From positions 16,609,060 to 16,673,059 of the forward strand of contig OX442314.1 of assembly GCA_949358305.1 (NCBI GenBank): DNA of 64,000 nt. Reading direction: 5' to 3'. Both the position numbers and the translations under genes were made by a program. Position 1 is the first letter of the stretch. Every line of letters begins with the position of its first letter. Below are positions 49,766 through 59,547 of this stretch, one piece after another. Below the pieces are notes generated by a model. That model had not been told where the DNA came from and ran no database searches. It saw nothing but the letters and a program-made list of their open reading frames with translations. This stretch comes from Strigamia acuminata (taxonomy: Eukaryota > Arthropoda > Chilopoda > Geophilomorpha > Linotaeniidae).

Positions 49766-50358
49766 TGTATACCCATGAACATAAAAAAAAACTTCCCTGT
49801 AGTACAGCTGGTAAGAAGTTCAGAACTTCATGTGAATGCAGGGATTAATACGTAAAATTACGATGCAAGGGTCTACAACCTACCCTAAATAGCAGAATTC
49901 GCTAACAAATTATTGGTTGAAATTTCAACCAACAATTTGAAATTTCACACTGGATCGGTGAAGTTAAAAGGGGCGCCATCTGGGTTCGACTCCTGGCTTA
50001 GGACTCCTCGGAGTGCGAGCAGATTCGTTTTTATTTAAACAAATAATTTGATAGTCAATTGTGGTACTTGGGGCTGCGGGTAGGTGCAGGTTCTAGGCCT
50101 ATTGAATCTTAATTACTGGTTGTACGTTTGTCCACAAAGAGGCATAAAAATTTTGAGGTGTAATGACATAAGCATTTTCCCGATCTATGAACTATATAGT
50201 CTGTGTTCTGTGGTAAAGGCAACACAGTTGACACACTTTCCAGACTCAAGAGACCAAGCCAAGACTGATGTCATTGAATCTCAATGGATTTTAAGCCACC
50301 TGGTAGATAAACTTGAAACAGCTAAACTAAAAGGAAGTTTTTTGTCTACAGGCGTACA
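49766..50358. mobile_element. Larger non-autonomous element sharing TIRs with the 47.6-kb MITEs
   Basis: The left end TGTATACCCATGAACATAAA reaches ACTTCCC and then ACAGCTG. The right end read on the other strand gives TGTACGCCTGTAGACAAAAA, ACTTCC and then AGCTG. The ends resemble those at 47634 and 47837. The interior of about 500 bases includes GGTTCGACTCC (a B-box-like motif near 49986) and has no transposase frame. Confidence 0.5.
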
Positions 50359-50380
50359 CGTGAACAAACAAGATAACAGT

Positions 50381-50480
50381 ATGAAAATTTAACTTGAATG
50401 TCCAGCTAACAAGCGCTAAGAAATAAAACATCTGCCAAATTGCTGTCTTTGCAAAATTCACTTTCAATTTTCTACTCACG
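50381..50480 (+). promoter_or_regulatory. Conserved upstream module of gene C
   Basis: The block ATGAAAATTTAACTTGAATG followed by CTAACAAG, AATAAAAC, ATCTG and TTGCTG also occurs upstream of D (53275-53370), E (56831-56925), F (59380-59460) and at 63857-63953. The C version is the most diverged. Its fixed position about 100-180 bases upstream of each ATG suggests a shared enhancer or promoter module, although common descent alone could explain much of it. Confidence 0.5.
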
Positions 50481-50496
50481 TCAAATATAAAATTCA

Positions 50497-50533
50497 TATA
50501 AATATCTGACGAAACAAGAATTCATCCTCAGTC
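50497..50533 (+). promoter_or_regulatory. TATA box and initiator of gene C
   Basis: TATAAAT at 50497-50503 is followed at 50528-50533 by TCAGTC, a match to the arthropod initiator consensus TCAGT. The spacing of about 32 bases is right for TATA to start site. Transcription from the initiator A would give a 5' leader of about 31 bases. Confidence 0.7.
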
Positions 50534-50560
50534 GAGTTGAACCTTCCTGGACATCGTACC

Positions 50561-51842
50561 ATGTTTCAAATTATTCCTCTTTTCGGCCTCTTGGCCCTGT
50601 CTTCAGCTATGCTGTTACCCGAAGTACCATTTTTACAGTTTCTTGTAATATTGACATTTAATATAAATTTTCTTTTCCAATTTAGGGTATAGACCCAGTA
50701 TTCATCGAATGGTATTGAATAAAAATGTTAGATTTTATAAATTTCCTTTTATAGATTTTCAGTACTCGGGAAACACTGCTGATGAGCGCATTATTGGTGG
50801 AAAAGAGGCTCGCAAAAATAGTCATCCATTTGTGGTAAGTATGTAGAATTTTAGATTTTGAAGTAAACTAAATTGGCGATTGTTTCTCAAGGTTCGAATT
50901 GAAGCCACAAATGTCGATGGAGCTGGATTCTTGTGTGGAGCGACACTGCTAAGTGAAAACTATGTAGTAACCGCTGCACATTGTGTACACGACAGCTAGT
51001 AATTTCCCAACACTTTTTATTATGTTTTTAATGTTAAATTAATTTTTTTTTCATAGTACACCAATTAAAAAAATGACTCTTCATTTTGGTGACCATCACC
51101 AATATTATAAAGAAGATACACAAACAACGATGAACGTCCCCATGGCAAATGTAAAAATCGTGTTTTATCTGTCTTTAATTTTCTTAAATATTGTTTGAAT
51201 TTGATTTTAGATTGTTTACCATTCTAAATACGATGAAAGATACATCATAAATGACATTGCCCTTATTCGCCTGCCCAGCAAAGCACCAATTTCAGCTCAC
51301 GTGAAACCATTGTGCATAACCTCGACTGCTACCACAGCTAAACATACCGATGCAACAGCCATCGGCTGGGGATTAACCAGAGACGAAAATGAAGGTAAAA
51401 CGATTTAAACGTAAACGAGCAAATGTAATTATTACAAAACATGTACAGGTGGATCCGTTAGTGAGGTGCTGAAAGATATCACTCTTCCAATCCTTCCGAA
51501 TGCTGAATGTCGTTTGTACGGTGTCTTCAATCCAACCACTATGATGTGCGCAGGCAACACTTTGGGACTTCGAGCAGCAATTTGTTCCGTAAGTCTAACA
51601 ATCCATCCAATTTGCTTTTTTTTTCTAGTATGCTGTTATAATTTTATTTGTAGGGTGATTCTGGTGGACCATTGGTTGTAAAGACTGGTACAGCAGGTAC
51701 ACAATATTCCCTCGCCGGTCTCACTTCCTTCAGTTCTGCAAAAGGATGTGTTGCTGTTGGGTATGGTGCAGTGTTCACTCGATTGTCCGGTTTCATCCCT
51801 TGGTTGCAGGGTTATATGAAATCTGAACTGTGCATAGTTTAA
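50561..51842 (+). CDS. Secreted S1 serine protease, gene C of the cluster
   Basis: Exons: 50561-50623, 50686 (one base), 50755-50834, 50892-50998, 51057-51150, 51211-51394, 51449-51588, 51654-51842. They sum to 858 bases, giving 285 residues. Signal peptide about 1-16 (IIPLFGLLALSSA), activation after Arg33 before IIGG, triad His78, Asp130, Ser226. It is three residues longer than B because of a small insertion in the last exon (TGTAGTQYSL). S1 position 189 is Ala. It is nearly identical to gene D over exons and introns, so the two are a recent duplicate pair. An alternative acceptor eight bases into exon 2 (TTTTCAG) would also keep the frame if the one-base exon were skipped. Confidence 0.92.
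50686..50686 (+). other. Putative single-nucleotide exon of gene C
   Basis: The base G lies between CAATTTAG and GTATAGAC, 62 bases after the exon 1 donor and 68 before exon 2. It makes codon 22 GAT. Confidence 0.6.
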
Positions 51843-51854
51843 GACGTAATGAGA

Positions 51855-51860
51855 AATAAA
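51855..51860 (+). terminator. Polyadenylation signal of gene C
   Basis: AATAAA, 13 bases after the stop codon of gene C; a second AATAAA follows directly. Confidence 0.6.
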
Positions 51861-52155
51861 AATAAAGCATGATGTGATTCATTGGCTGTGAATTGTCTAC
51901 CTGAATTTTGTGATTATTTACACTACAGTTCATGAAAAAAAAAACAATATAAAGCAGCATGGGCAAACACAAATATAAATAAAAAACAAGTTTTTCGTGC
52001 GGAAATTTTCGTTCTTTGTGTGGAGTGATGTTTTAATTGGTACCAGCAATTCAGGATGGGGGAATGTGGAATTGTGTGTGCTAAGACTTAGTTTCTTTTG
52101 CAATTTCAATGACAGTTAATTAATTAATCCTACAACTTAAGTTGGAAAATCAGTC

Positions 52156-52299
52156 TATAAAAGACCACCACAAGACAAGTTCCTTGGTCATTCTCCACTC
52201 TTGTTCATCATGGTGATGCTTAAGGCTGTTAGTACTATTCCAATTCCGTTCCAACTCTGTTCCAACGTATTCAGGGCCGCATTAAGAGCTAAACCATAA
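52156..52299 (+). pseudogene. Orphan core promoter with short interrupted first exon, copy 1
   Basis: TATAAAAG (52156-52163) is followed about 32 bases later by TCATTC (a possible initiator) and then by ATG at 52210. The frame starts MVMLKAVSTIP and runs 29 codons to TAA at about 52299. The last part of the frame lies inside a MITE that begins at 52272. This layout looks like the first exon of a secreted-protein gene (for example a cuticle or similar small protein) cut off by the element. The protein family is not identifiable. A second copy is at 55225. Confidence 0.4.
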
Positions 52300-52407
52300 T
52301 GATATTTTAGTGCCTCCAAATATGGAAAATGAAAAATTTCTATGTTGCCCCATTCCCTTGATGCCCTACGCACATCCTTATTTTTCTTTTTGGTTAATCC
52401 AGCCCTG
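52272..52407. mobile_element. hAT-like MITE, copy between genes C and D
   Basis: The left end CAGGGCCGCATTAAG and the right end read on the other strand CAGGGCTGGATTAAC are imperfect inverted repeats of the CAGGG type often seen in hAT elements. No 8-base target duplication is evident. The same element lies at 55361-55496, carried along by the duplication that made D. Confidence 0.5.
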
Positions 52408-53274
52408 GCATAACCTGAATAGGTTTATAAGGCCATAAACCATACAACCGTCTCTCTCTGTGATTTTGTTTACACGTGTCGTGCAGGCGGTACTAACTGG
52501 ACGACCTTAATATAAGTCCAGATGGCGTCTATCCACTCCCACACAACAACTCATTCTCAAGTGTGTGATTCAATAATCGTTTGAATTTATTATTACAAAT
52601 GCAGATAAATTAGCGTAGAGTAAGTTAAAAGGGGTTATGATATTACAATTTGCATTCTTTTCTGTCAATAAGTAAGTTTTAAAACTTGTATGAAAAAATC
52701 AAATAAATTTTATGAATTTTGAAGATTACGAGATAAAAGCGAAACCAACTCGAGAAAGACGAGACATCTTGAACATAGATGTTTGATATGAGACTCTACA
52801 GTAAATATTGAGTCTTTGGTCACACAGCAAAACCCAAAACATTGCAGTGTCACTTATGTATAATCATTCATTTACCTGAAATTTGTTATAAATGGCCATT
52901 ATGTTTGCAACGAGAACAAACAGGTCATAATTAAACCAAAAAGGACAAAATTTCAAATTGAAATATAATTGTAATAATTAATGTACAGAATTTACTAGTA
53001 TTAATTAAAATTAATTTTGAAGGAGCGTATACTGTGTAACAGGATCAGCTTGAGGTGCTGAAGATACTTTCAAAATGAGAAATACGTCACTGCTTTATCC
53101 ATTTCCGAAATTGTATAAATTGTCCCAGGACATTCCAACACAAAATGTTTCGCCCAAATTGCATGACCAAAATGACCATAAAAATTGTATAGCCGAGCCG
53201 ACATAAAATGAAAATGATTTCATTAGGCTCGCTTCGCTGCGCTGCTTTCGGCAACAACAAATAGACAACACAAT

Positions 53275-53370
53275 GTGAAAATTTAACTTGAATGACCAAC
53301 TAACAAGTCTTATTAATAAAAACAGCTGTCACACTGCTGCCTCCGCGAAAGTAATTCTCTTTCAAGTTTC
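53275..53370 (+). promoter_or_regulatory. Conserved upstream module of gene D
   Basis: This is almost identical to 56831-56925 and 63857-63953. It contains AACTTGAATGACC, CTAACAAGTCTTATTAATAA, CAGCTGTCAC and CTGCCTCCGCGAAAG. Confidence 0.55.
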
Positions 53371-53390
53371 TAAGCAAATTAAACAAAATC

Positions 53391-53398
53391 TATATAAA
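53391..53398 (+). promoter_or_regulatory. TATA box of gene D
   Basis: TATATAAA lies 66 bases before the ATG of gene D, in the same position as in E and in the partial copy at 63974. Confidence 0.65.
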
Positions 53399-53456
53399 TT
53401 CGTTGCAAACTAAAATTTCATCTTTAGTCGAATCGACCTTTCCTGGACTTCACATC

Positions 53457-54923
53457 ATGTTTCAAATTATTCCTCTCTTCAGCCTCTTGGCCCTGTCTTC
53501 AGCTATGCTGTTACCCGAAGTACCATTTTTACAGTTTCTTGTAATATTGACATTTAATATAAATTTTCTTTTCCAATTTAGGGTATAGGCCCAGTATTCA
53601 TCAAATGGTATTGAATAAAAATGTTAGATTTTATAAATTTCCTCTTATAGATTTTCAGTACTCGGGAAACACTGCTGATGAGCGCATTATTGGTGGAAAA
53701 GAGGCTCGCAAAAATAGTCATCCATTTGTGGTAAGTATGTAGAATTTTAGATTTTGAAGTAAACTAAATTGGCGATTGTTTCTCAAGGTTCGAATTGAAG
53801 CCACAAACGTTGACGGAGCTGGATTCTTGTGTGGAGCGACACTGCTAAGTGAAAACTATGTAGTAACCGCTGCACATTGTGTACACGACAGCTAGTAATT
53901 TTCCAACACTTTTTATTATGTTTTTAATATTAAATTAAATTTTTTTTTATAGTACACCAGTTAAAAAAATTACTCTTCATTTTGGTGACCATCACTATTT
54001 TTATAAAGACGATACACAAACAACAATGAACGTCCCCATGGCAAATGTAAAAATCGTCTTTTTTCTGTCTTTAATTTTCTTAAATATTGTTTGAATTTGA
54101 TTTTAGATTGTTTACCATTCTAAATACGATGAAAGATACATCACAAATGACATTGCCCTTATTCGCCTTCCCAGCAAAGCACCAATTTCAGCTCACGTAA
54201 AACCATTGTGCATAACCTCTACTGCTACCACAGCTAAACATACGGACGCAACAGCCATCGGTTGGGGATTAACCAGAGACGAACATGAAGGTAAAACGAT
54301 TTAAACGTAAACAAACAAATTAACCGTTTTGGTGCAATTATTCCTTTGTTGCACCAAAATGCGCTCATTGCGCATATCTGCAGTGCAGATCCAAAGTGTT
54401 CTGGGCTCAAATTTGGAGTTTTGGCACACTCTTGAATTCACAACCAAACATACAACACATCTTGTCGTTGTTTTTATTATTATTACTATTATTATAATTA
54501 TTATTATTACAAAACATTTACAACTCTAGGTGGAACCATTAGTGAGGTGCTGAAAGATATCACTCTTCCAATCCTTCCAAATGCTGAATGTCGTTTGTAC
54601 GGTGTTTTCAATCCAACCACTATGATGTGCGCAGGCAACACTTTGGGACTTCGAGCAGCAATTTGTTCCGTAAGTCTAACAATACATCCAATTTGCTTTT
54701 TTTTTCTAGTATGCTGTTATAATTTTATTTGTAGGGTGATTCTGGTGGACCATTGGTTGTAAAGACTGGTACAGCAGGTACACAATATTCCCTCGCCGGT
54801 CTCACTTCCTTCAGTTCTGCAAAAGGATGTGTTGCTGTTGGATATGGTGCAGTGTTCACTCGATTGGCCGGTTTCATCCCTTGGTTGCAGGGTTATATGA
54901 AATCTGAACTGTGCATAGTTTAA
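53457..54923 (+). CDS. Secreted S1 serine protease, gene D of the cluster
   Basis: Exons: 53457-53519, 53582 (one base), 53651-53730, 53788-53894, 53953-54046, 54107-54290, 54530-54669, 54735-54923. They sum to 858 bases, giving 285 residues. The features match gene C: signal peptide, Arg33-IIGG activation site, His78, Asp130, Ser226, Ala at S1 position 189, and the same insertion in the last exon. Substitutions from C are few and often silent. The intron between the 184- and 140-base exons is expanded to 239 bases by an insertion that contains inverted repeats. It is the recent duplicate of C. Confidence 0.92.
53582..53582 (+). other. Putative single-nucleotide exon of gene D
   Basis: The base G lies between CAATTTAG and GTATAGGC, with the same spacing as in gene C (62 and 68 bases). 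Confidence 0.6.
54304..54529. repeat. Insertion in an intron of gene D with inverted repeats
   Basis: Relative to gene C, this intron gains about 185 bases. The insert has a perfect 11-base inverted repeat (TTTTGGTGCAA at 54327-54337 and its complement at 54349-54359), a second palindrome (ATCTGCAGTGCAGAT near 54376) and a (TTA)n-like tract at 54472-54510. It may be a small non-autonomous element. No clear target duplication is seen. Confidence 0.5.
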
Positions 54924-54935
54924 GACGAAATGAGT

Positions 54936-54941
54936 AATAAA
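54936..54941 (+). terminator. Polyadenylation signal of gene D
   Basis: AATAAA, 13 bases after the stop codon of gene D. Confidence 0.6.
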
Positions 54942-55224
54942 AATAAAGCATTGGCTGTGAATTATCTGCCTGAATTTTGTGATTATTTACACTACAGTTC
55001 ATGAAAAAAAAAACAATATAAAGCAGCATGGGCAAACACAAATATAAATAAACAACAAGTTTTTCGTGAGGAAATTTTCGTTCTTTGTGTGGAGTGATGT
55101 TTTAATTGGTACCAGCAATTCAGGATGGGTGAATGTGGAATTGCGTGTGCTAAGACTTAGTTTCTTTTGCAATTTCAATGACAGTTAATTAATTAATCCT
55201 ACAACTTAAGTTGGACAATCAGTC

Positions 55225-55378
55225 TATAAAAGACCACCACAAGCCAAGTTCCTTGGTCATTCTCCACTCTTGTTCATCATGGTGATGCTTAAGGCTGTTA
55301 GTACTGTCAGTACTGTTCCAATTCCGTTCCAACTCTGTTCCAACTCTGTTTCAACGTATTCAGGGCCGCATTAAGAGC
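55225..55378 (+). pseudogene. Orphan core promoter with short first exon, copy 2
   Basis: TATAAAAG is at 55225-55232 and ATG at 55279, with the same spacing as the copy at 52156. After MVMLKAVST the frame differs because of a short tandem gain (GTCAGTACT) and another length change near AACTCTGTTTCAAC. It still runs into the MITE at 55361 and stops soon after. The frame is not conserved, so this reads as decaying sequence. Confidence 0.4.
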
Positions 55379-55496
55379 TAAACCATAATGATATTTTAGT
55401 GCCTCCAAATATGGAAAATGAAAAATCTCTATGTTGCCCCATTCCCTTGATGCCCTAAGCACATGCTTATTTTCCTTTTTGGTTAATCCAGCTCTG
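55361..55496. mobile_element. hAT-like MITE, duplicated copy
   Basis: This is the counterpart of 52272-52407, with the same internal sequence and a few substitutions (the right end reads GCTCTG instead of GCCCTG). Confidence 0.5.
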
Positions 55497-55587
55497 GCAT
55501 AAACTGAATAAGTTTATAAGGCCATAAACCATACAACCGTCTCTCTCTGATTTTCTTTACACGTGTCGTGCAGGCGGTACTAACTGG

Positions 55588-55735
55588 TGTCGCGTCAAGC
55601 TATTGCAGAGCACCGCAAACAGTAGCTTGTCGCGTTTAGCTATTCCTAACAATGTTACGCCCATTGCTAGGCGCGAATCGCAATGTCGCGCCTAGCTATG
55701 TCGCGCCCTGTACGCATCACCTAACTGGACCGGTT
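55588..55735. repeat. GC-rich TGTCGCG-containing repeat
   Basis: This is present downstream of D but absent from the equivalent place downstream of C. It contains repeated TGTCGCG and CTAGCTAT/TAGCTATT words on both strands. It is much more GC-rich than its surroundings. No coding capacity. It directly precedes the TTTTAGCGA element. Confidence 0.55.
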
Positions 55736-55739
55736 ATAG

Positions 55740-56167
55740 TCATTTTAGCAACGCTCATTTTAGCGATTTTTACAAAAAAGTCCCGTTTTAGCGATCACGT
55801 TTTAGCGACAATAAGGTAATTTTCCAGTAGTGATCGACACGTTTTAGCAAGCGCCACATTTTAGCGATCGCTACGTTTTAGCGACGTGACACGATTTACC
55901 GCGACAAGCCGGCTCAAAAAAGTGGTTTGCATAAAAAAACCAGTAAGGTTAGGTTCGTGGGGGGTCAAGAGGGGGCTCAGCCCCCCTTGTTAGCCCTTCT
56001 CAGGAATTAAACCTAAACTATATGGTTAGGTTAATATTAGTGCCATTTTAGCAACCATCACTTTAGCGAACATGTCATTTTAGCGATTTTTGTGTCGCTA
56101 AAATGACATGTTCGCTAAAATGGTGTGTTGCTAAAATGAAATCGCTAAAATAAAATCGCTAAAATGA
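55740..56167. mobile_element. Fold-back element built from TTTTAGCGA repeats
   Basis: It starts TCATTTTAGC and ends GCTAAAATGA, its exact complement. More than ten copies of TTTTAGCGA or TTTTAGCAA occur inside, in forward orientation in the left part and reversed in the right part. Near the right end 56062-56086 and 56095-56119 form a perfect 25-base inverted repeat with an 8-base loop. A second G/C hairpin (GGGGGCTCAGCCCCC) lies near 55973-55987. No transposase frame. It was inserted after the C/D duplication, since C's downstream region lacks it. Confidence 0.65.
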
Positions 56168-56830
56168 AGTACATCCATTTGTATTCTTTTCTGTCAATAA
56201 GTAAGTTTTAAAACCCAAAAACAATTTCACTTAACTTGTATTAAAAAAATCAAATGAATTTTATGAATTTTGAGGATTACGAGATAAAAACGAAACCAAC
56301 TCGAGAAAGACGAGACATCTTGAACATAGATGTTTGATATGAGACACTAGAGTAAATATTGAGTCTTTGGTCACACAGCTAAACCCAAAACATTGCAGTG
56401 TCACTCATGTATAATCATTCATTTACCTGAAGTTTGTTATAAATGGCCATTATGTTTGCAACGAGAACAAACAGGTCATAATTAAACCGAAAAAGAAAAA
56501 ATTTCAAATTGAAATAATTATTATAATTAATGTACAGAATTTACTACAGGTAGTATTAATTAAAATTAATTTTGAAGGAGCATATACTGTATAACAGGAT
56601 CAGCTTGAGGTGCTGAAGATACTTTCAAAATGAGAAACTACGTCACTGCTTTATCCATCTCCGAAATTGTATAAATTGTCCCAGGACATTCCAACACAAA
56701 ATGTTTCGCCCAAATTGCATGACCAAAATGACCATAAAAATTGTATAGCCGAGCCGACATAAAATGAAAATGATTTCATTAGGCTCGCTTCGCTGCGCTG
56801 CTTTCGGCAACAACAAATAGACAACACAAT

Positions 56831-56925
56831 GTGAAAATTTAACTTGAATGACCAACTAACAAGTCTTATTAATAAAAACAGCTGTCACACTGCTGCCTCC
56901 GCGAAAGTAATTCTCTTTCAAGTTC
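56831..56925 (+). promoter_or_regulatory. Conserved upstream module of gene E
   Basis: Nearly identical to 53275-53370, including the CAGCTGTCAC and CTGCCTCCGCGAAAG words. Confidence 0.55.
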
Positions 56926-56944
56926 TTTCAAATTAAACAAAATC

Positions 56945-56952
56945 TATATAAA
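56945..56952 (+). promoter_or_regulatory. TATA box of gene E
   Basis: TATATAAA, 66 bases before the ATG of gene E. Confidence 0.65.
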
Positions 56953-57010
56953 CATGTTGCAAACTAAAAATTCATCTTTAGTCGAATCGACCTTTCCTGG
57001 ACCTCACATC

Positions 57011-58313
57011 ATGTTTCAAATTATTCCTCTCTTCAGCCTCTTGGCTCTGTCTGCAGCTATGCTGACACCAGAAGTATTTGCAACTAATTTTAATATTCAG
57101 TGTGTAATATATAACATAAAATTTATTTTTTAATATAGGGTAGGTCCAAAATTCATCGCTTATGAGATGTAATTGGATACGTATATTGAATAATTTTTTG
57201 TAGATTTTGAGGGCTGGGAAAGCACTATTGACGAGCGCATTATTGGTGGAAACGAAGCGCGCAAAAACAGTTACCCTTTTATAGTAAGTATACGAACAAG
57301 GACAAGGACTATTTTCGATTTTGGATAAAACTAAAGTAAACTAATATTTTTTCGTTTAAAGGTTCGAATTGAAGCCGTTGATGCTAGCGGAGCTGGATAC
57401 TTGTGCGGAGGAACTCTTCTCAGTGACGAATATGTAGTAACCGCAGCACATTGTGTCCAAAGTAGCGAGTAAGTCTACATTTAGATATTTTGTTGTAAAT
57501 TTTGATTGTTATACTTAAAAAAAAATATTGTAATAGATCACCAATTCGTTCTATTACACTTCATTTCGGTGACCATTATCTTAGTCGTCAAGATAATACA
57601 CAAACAACGATGACTATCCCCATGGCAAATGTAAAGATTTTCTTTTCAACTTTTTTCCGGTTGTTGAAAATAAAATCGCATTTAATTTTAGATTGCTGTC
57701 CATCCTCTGTACAGTGAGAGACAAATTACAAACGACATTGCCCTTATTTACCTTCCGCGCAAAGCACCCATTTCAGCTCACGTCAAAACTCTGTGCGTGA
57801 CCTCTGCCGATACCGCATACGAACATAAAAAGGGAACCGCCCTCGGTTGGGGATTAACCAAAAACGATCATGAAGGTAAAAGAAAGTTAAGCATCAACGA
57901 ACATATTATAAAATGTGATTCACTTATAGGTGGAGATGTAAGTGAAGTGCTCAAAGAAGTTAGTCTTCCAATTCTTCAAGCCAGGGATTGTTATTTGTTT
58001 GGTACTTTCAATCCAAAATCTCAGATTTGTGCAGGCAACACGAGAGGACTCCCAGCAGCAATTTGCTCCGTAATGACCTCAAATTTTGCTATACTTTTTA
58101 GTACAGACCTAATCTAAATGTTGATTTGTTTAGGGTGATTCTGGTGGACCATTTGTTGTGAACACTGGTAAAGAATATGCCCTCACAGGCCTCTCTTCGT
58201 ACGGTTCGGCAAAAGGATGTGTTTCTGTTGGATATGGTGTAGTGTTCACTCGATTGTCCGCCTTCATTCCCTGGATTCAAAGATATGTGGGAACTGGTCT
58301 GTGTATTGTATAA
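57011..58313 (+). CDS. Secreted S1 serine protease, gene E of the cluster
   Basis: Exons: 57011-57073, 57139 (one base), 57204-57283, 57362-57468, 57537-57630, 57692-57875, 57930-58069, 58134-58313. They sum to 849 bases, giving 282 residues. Signal peptide about 1-16 (IIPLFSLLALSAA), propeptide cut after Arg33 before IIGG, His78 in TAAHC, Asp130 in NDIA, Ser226 in GDSGGP, Ala at S1 position 189. The motif after Asp130 reads ALIYLP rather than ALIRLP. It is closest to gene F. The promoter is shared with D by duplication but the coding part is distinct. Confidence 0.92.
57139..57139 (+). other. Putative single-nucleotide exon of gene E
   Basis: The base G lies between AATATAG and GTAGGTCC, 65 bases after the exon 1 donor and 64 before exon 2. 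It makes codon 22 GAT. A GAG acceptor eight bases into exon 2 is the alternative. Confidence 0.6.
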
Positions 58314-58317
58314 GATG

Positions 58318-58323
58318 AATAAA
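58318..58323 (+). terminator. Polyadenylation signal of gene E
   Basis: AATAAA, five bases after the stop codon of gene E; the 3' untranslated region would be very short. Confidence 0.6.
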
Positions 58324-59379
58324 GCTTGATGTGATTTATTGATTGACAAACAATGAAATGTAATTGTTATGGCAGCAATTATTCGACTGTTGCTAAAACA
58401 GTGAGAACCATCACGTTAATAATACGTTAATAATAGTCGTAATCTTGAAACATGCAGATTATTCTTTAGATTTGTTTATACATAACAACAGATACATATA
58501 CAAATGAAGACAATTACCTAAACTAAAGTTATTACAGTACCTGACAGCAGTCGAAGAAATTCTTGTGAGCATAAATAAAATTTTCAGTTATAGATAGATA
58601 GGTTAAAATAAAACATGGATTACGAGTAGGTTGGAGCCACCTCTTTAATGCGAGCGCCTAAAAGAAAGTTACACAATTTTTCATTTTTATTTAAAAAAAA
58701 AATAAAAAAAGTGTTTTCTTTTTGTTTCTTCTAAAATATGTTCAATGAATGAAATAAAATGAGTGGTATCAACATCAATAATAATTCCACTGACATTATT
58801 TCAAATTCCTTATTTTTCAAACAAAAGAAACGACTACACGTATACGACTACATTTCAAAAGTTTAGCAAGTTGGCTAAAAACAGTCACGATAAGTTCAAA
58901 GATAAAAAATCGTAGCTACAACTGCTATCCTACGAGGACACCCCTTTTTGGCGAAATTGTAAATCAGCGCCAGCAACGGAAATAGCGACTGGTGCAACTC
59001 TATTTGTTAGCAAACCTTAACCTACCACAAGCTCACAAGCAAATCTCACAATGCCACGATTGGAAACATTTCCCGTTAAGAGATGGCGCTTAAACAAACC
59101 AGGGAATCAACAACGTAACCCAATGGGCACAGACGCAATAATAAGTAATATAAACTAATATTAATTGAAATTAATTTTGATGAAACATGTACAACAGGAT
59201 GAGCTTGAGGCACATGCAGAAGGGCACCATAGATACTTTTAAAATGAGAAACAGTACCGTACTGCTTTACCAATCTCCCAAACACAACCGTTTTGCTCAA
59301 CCTGCGATCAAAATAACCATAAAAATGATTTCGTTAGATTCACTTCGCGCTGTGTGCCAAATACAAATAAACAACACAA
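58324..59379. other. Intergenic region between genes E and F
   Basis: No gene recognised. The last 250 bases (from about 59135) resemble the regions upstream of D and E and the right window edge (ATTAATTGAAATTAATTTTGA, then ACAACAGGA). The first part shows no similarity to the other intergenic segments. Confidence 0.45.
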
Positions 59380-59460
59380 TATGAAAATTTAACTTGAATG
59401 ACTAACTAACAAGCCTTATTAATAAAAACATCTGTCGTATTGCTGCCTCCGCGAAAGTAT
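59380..59460 (+). promoter_or_regulatory. Conserved upstream module of gene F
   Basis: The block is similar to those of D and E but shorter, since the segment holding TAATTCTCTTTCAAG is lost. The TATA equivalent at about 59482 is TATACAAG, a weaker match. Confidence 0.5.
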
Positions 59461-59547
59461 CTTCGCAAATTGATTCAAATCTATACAAGTATGTTACAAA
59501 CTAAAAATTCATCTTTAGTCGAATCGACCTTTCCTGGACTTCACACC

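Noticed and set aside
49986-50003. GGTTCGACTCC, a B-box-like motif suggesting a tRNA gene
   Set aside because: No matching A box or cloverleaf; it lies inside a MITE-like element.
50687-50754. Reading the sequence after the one-base exon as a longer normal exon (26 bases up to the next GT in gene C)
   Set aside because: No length of 3n+1 with a GT border exists in the copies compared, and the frame meets stops in all six.
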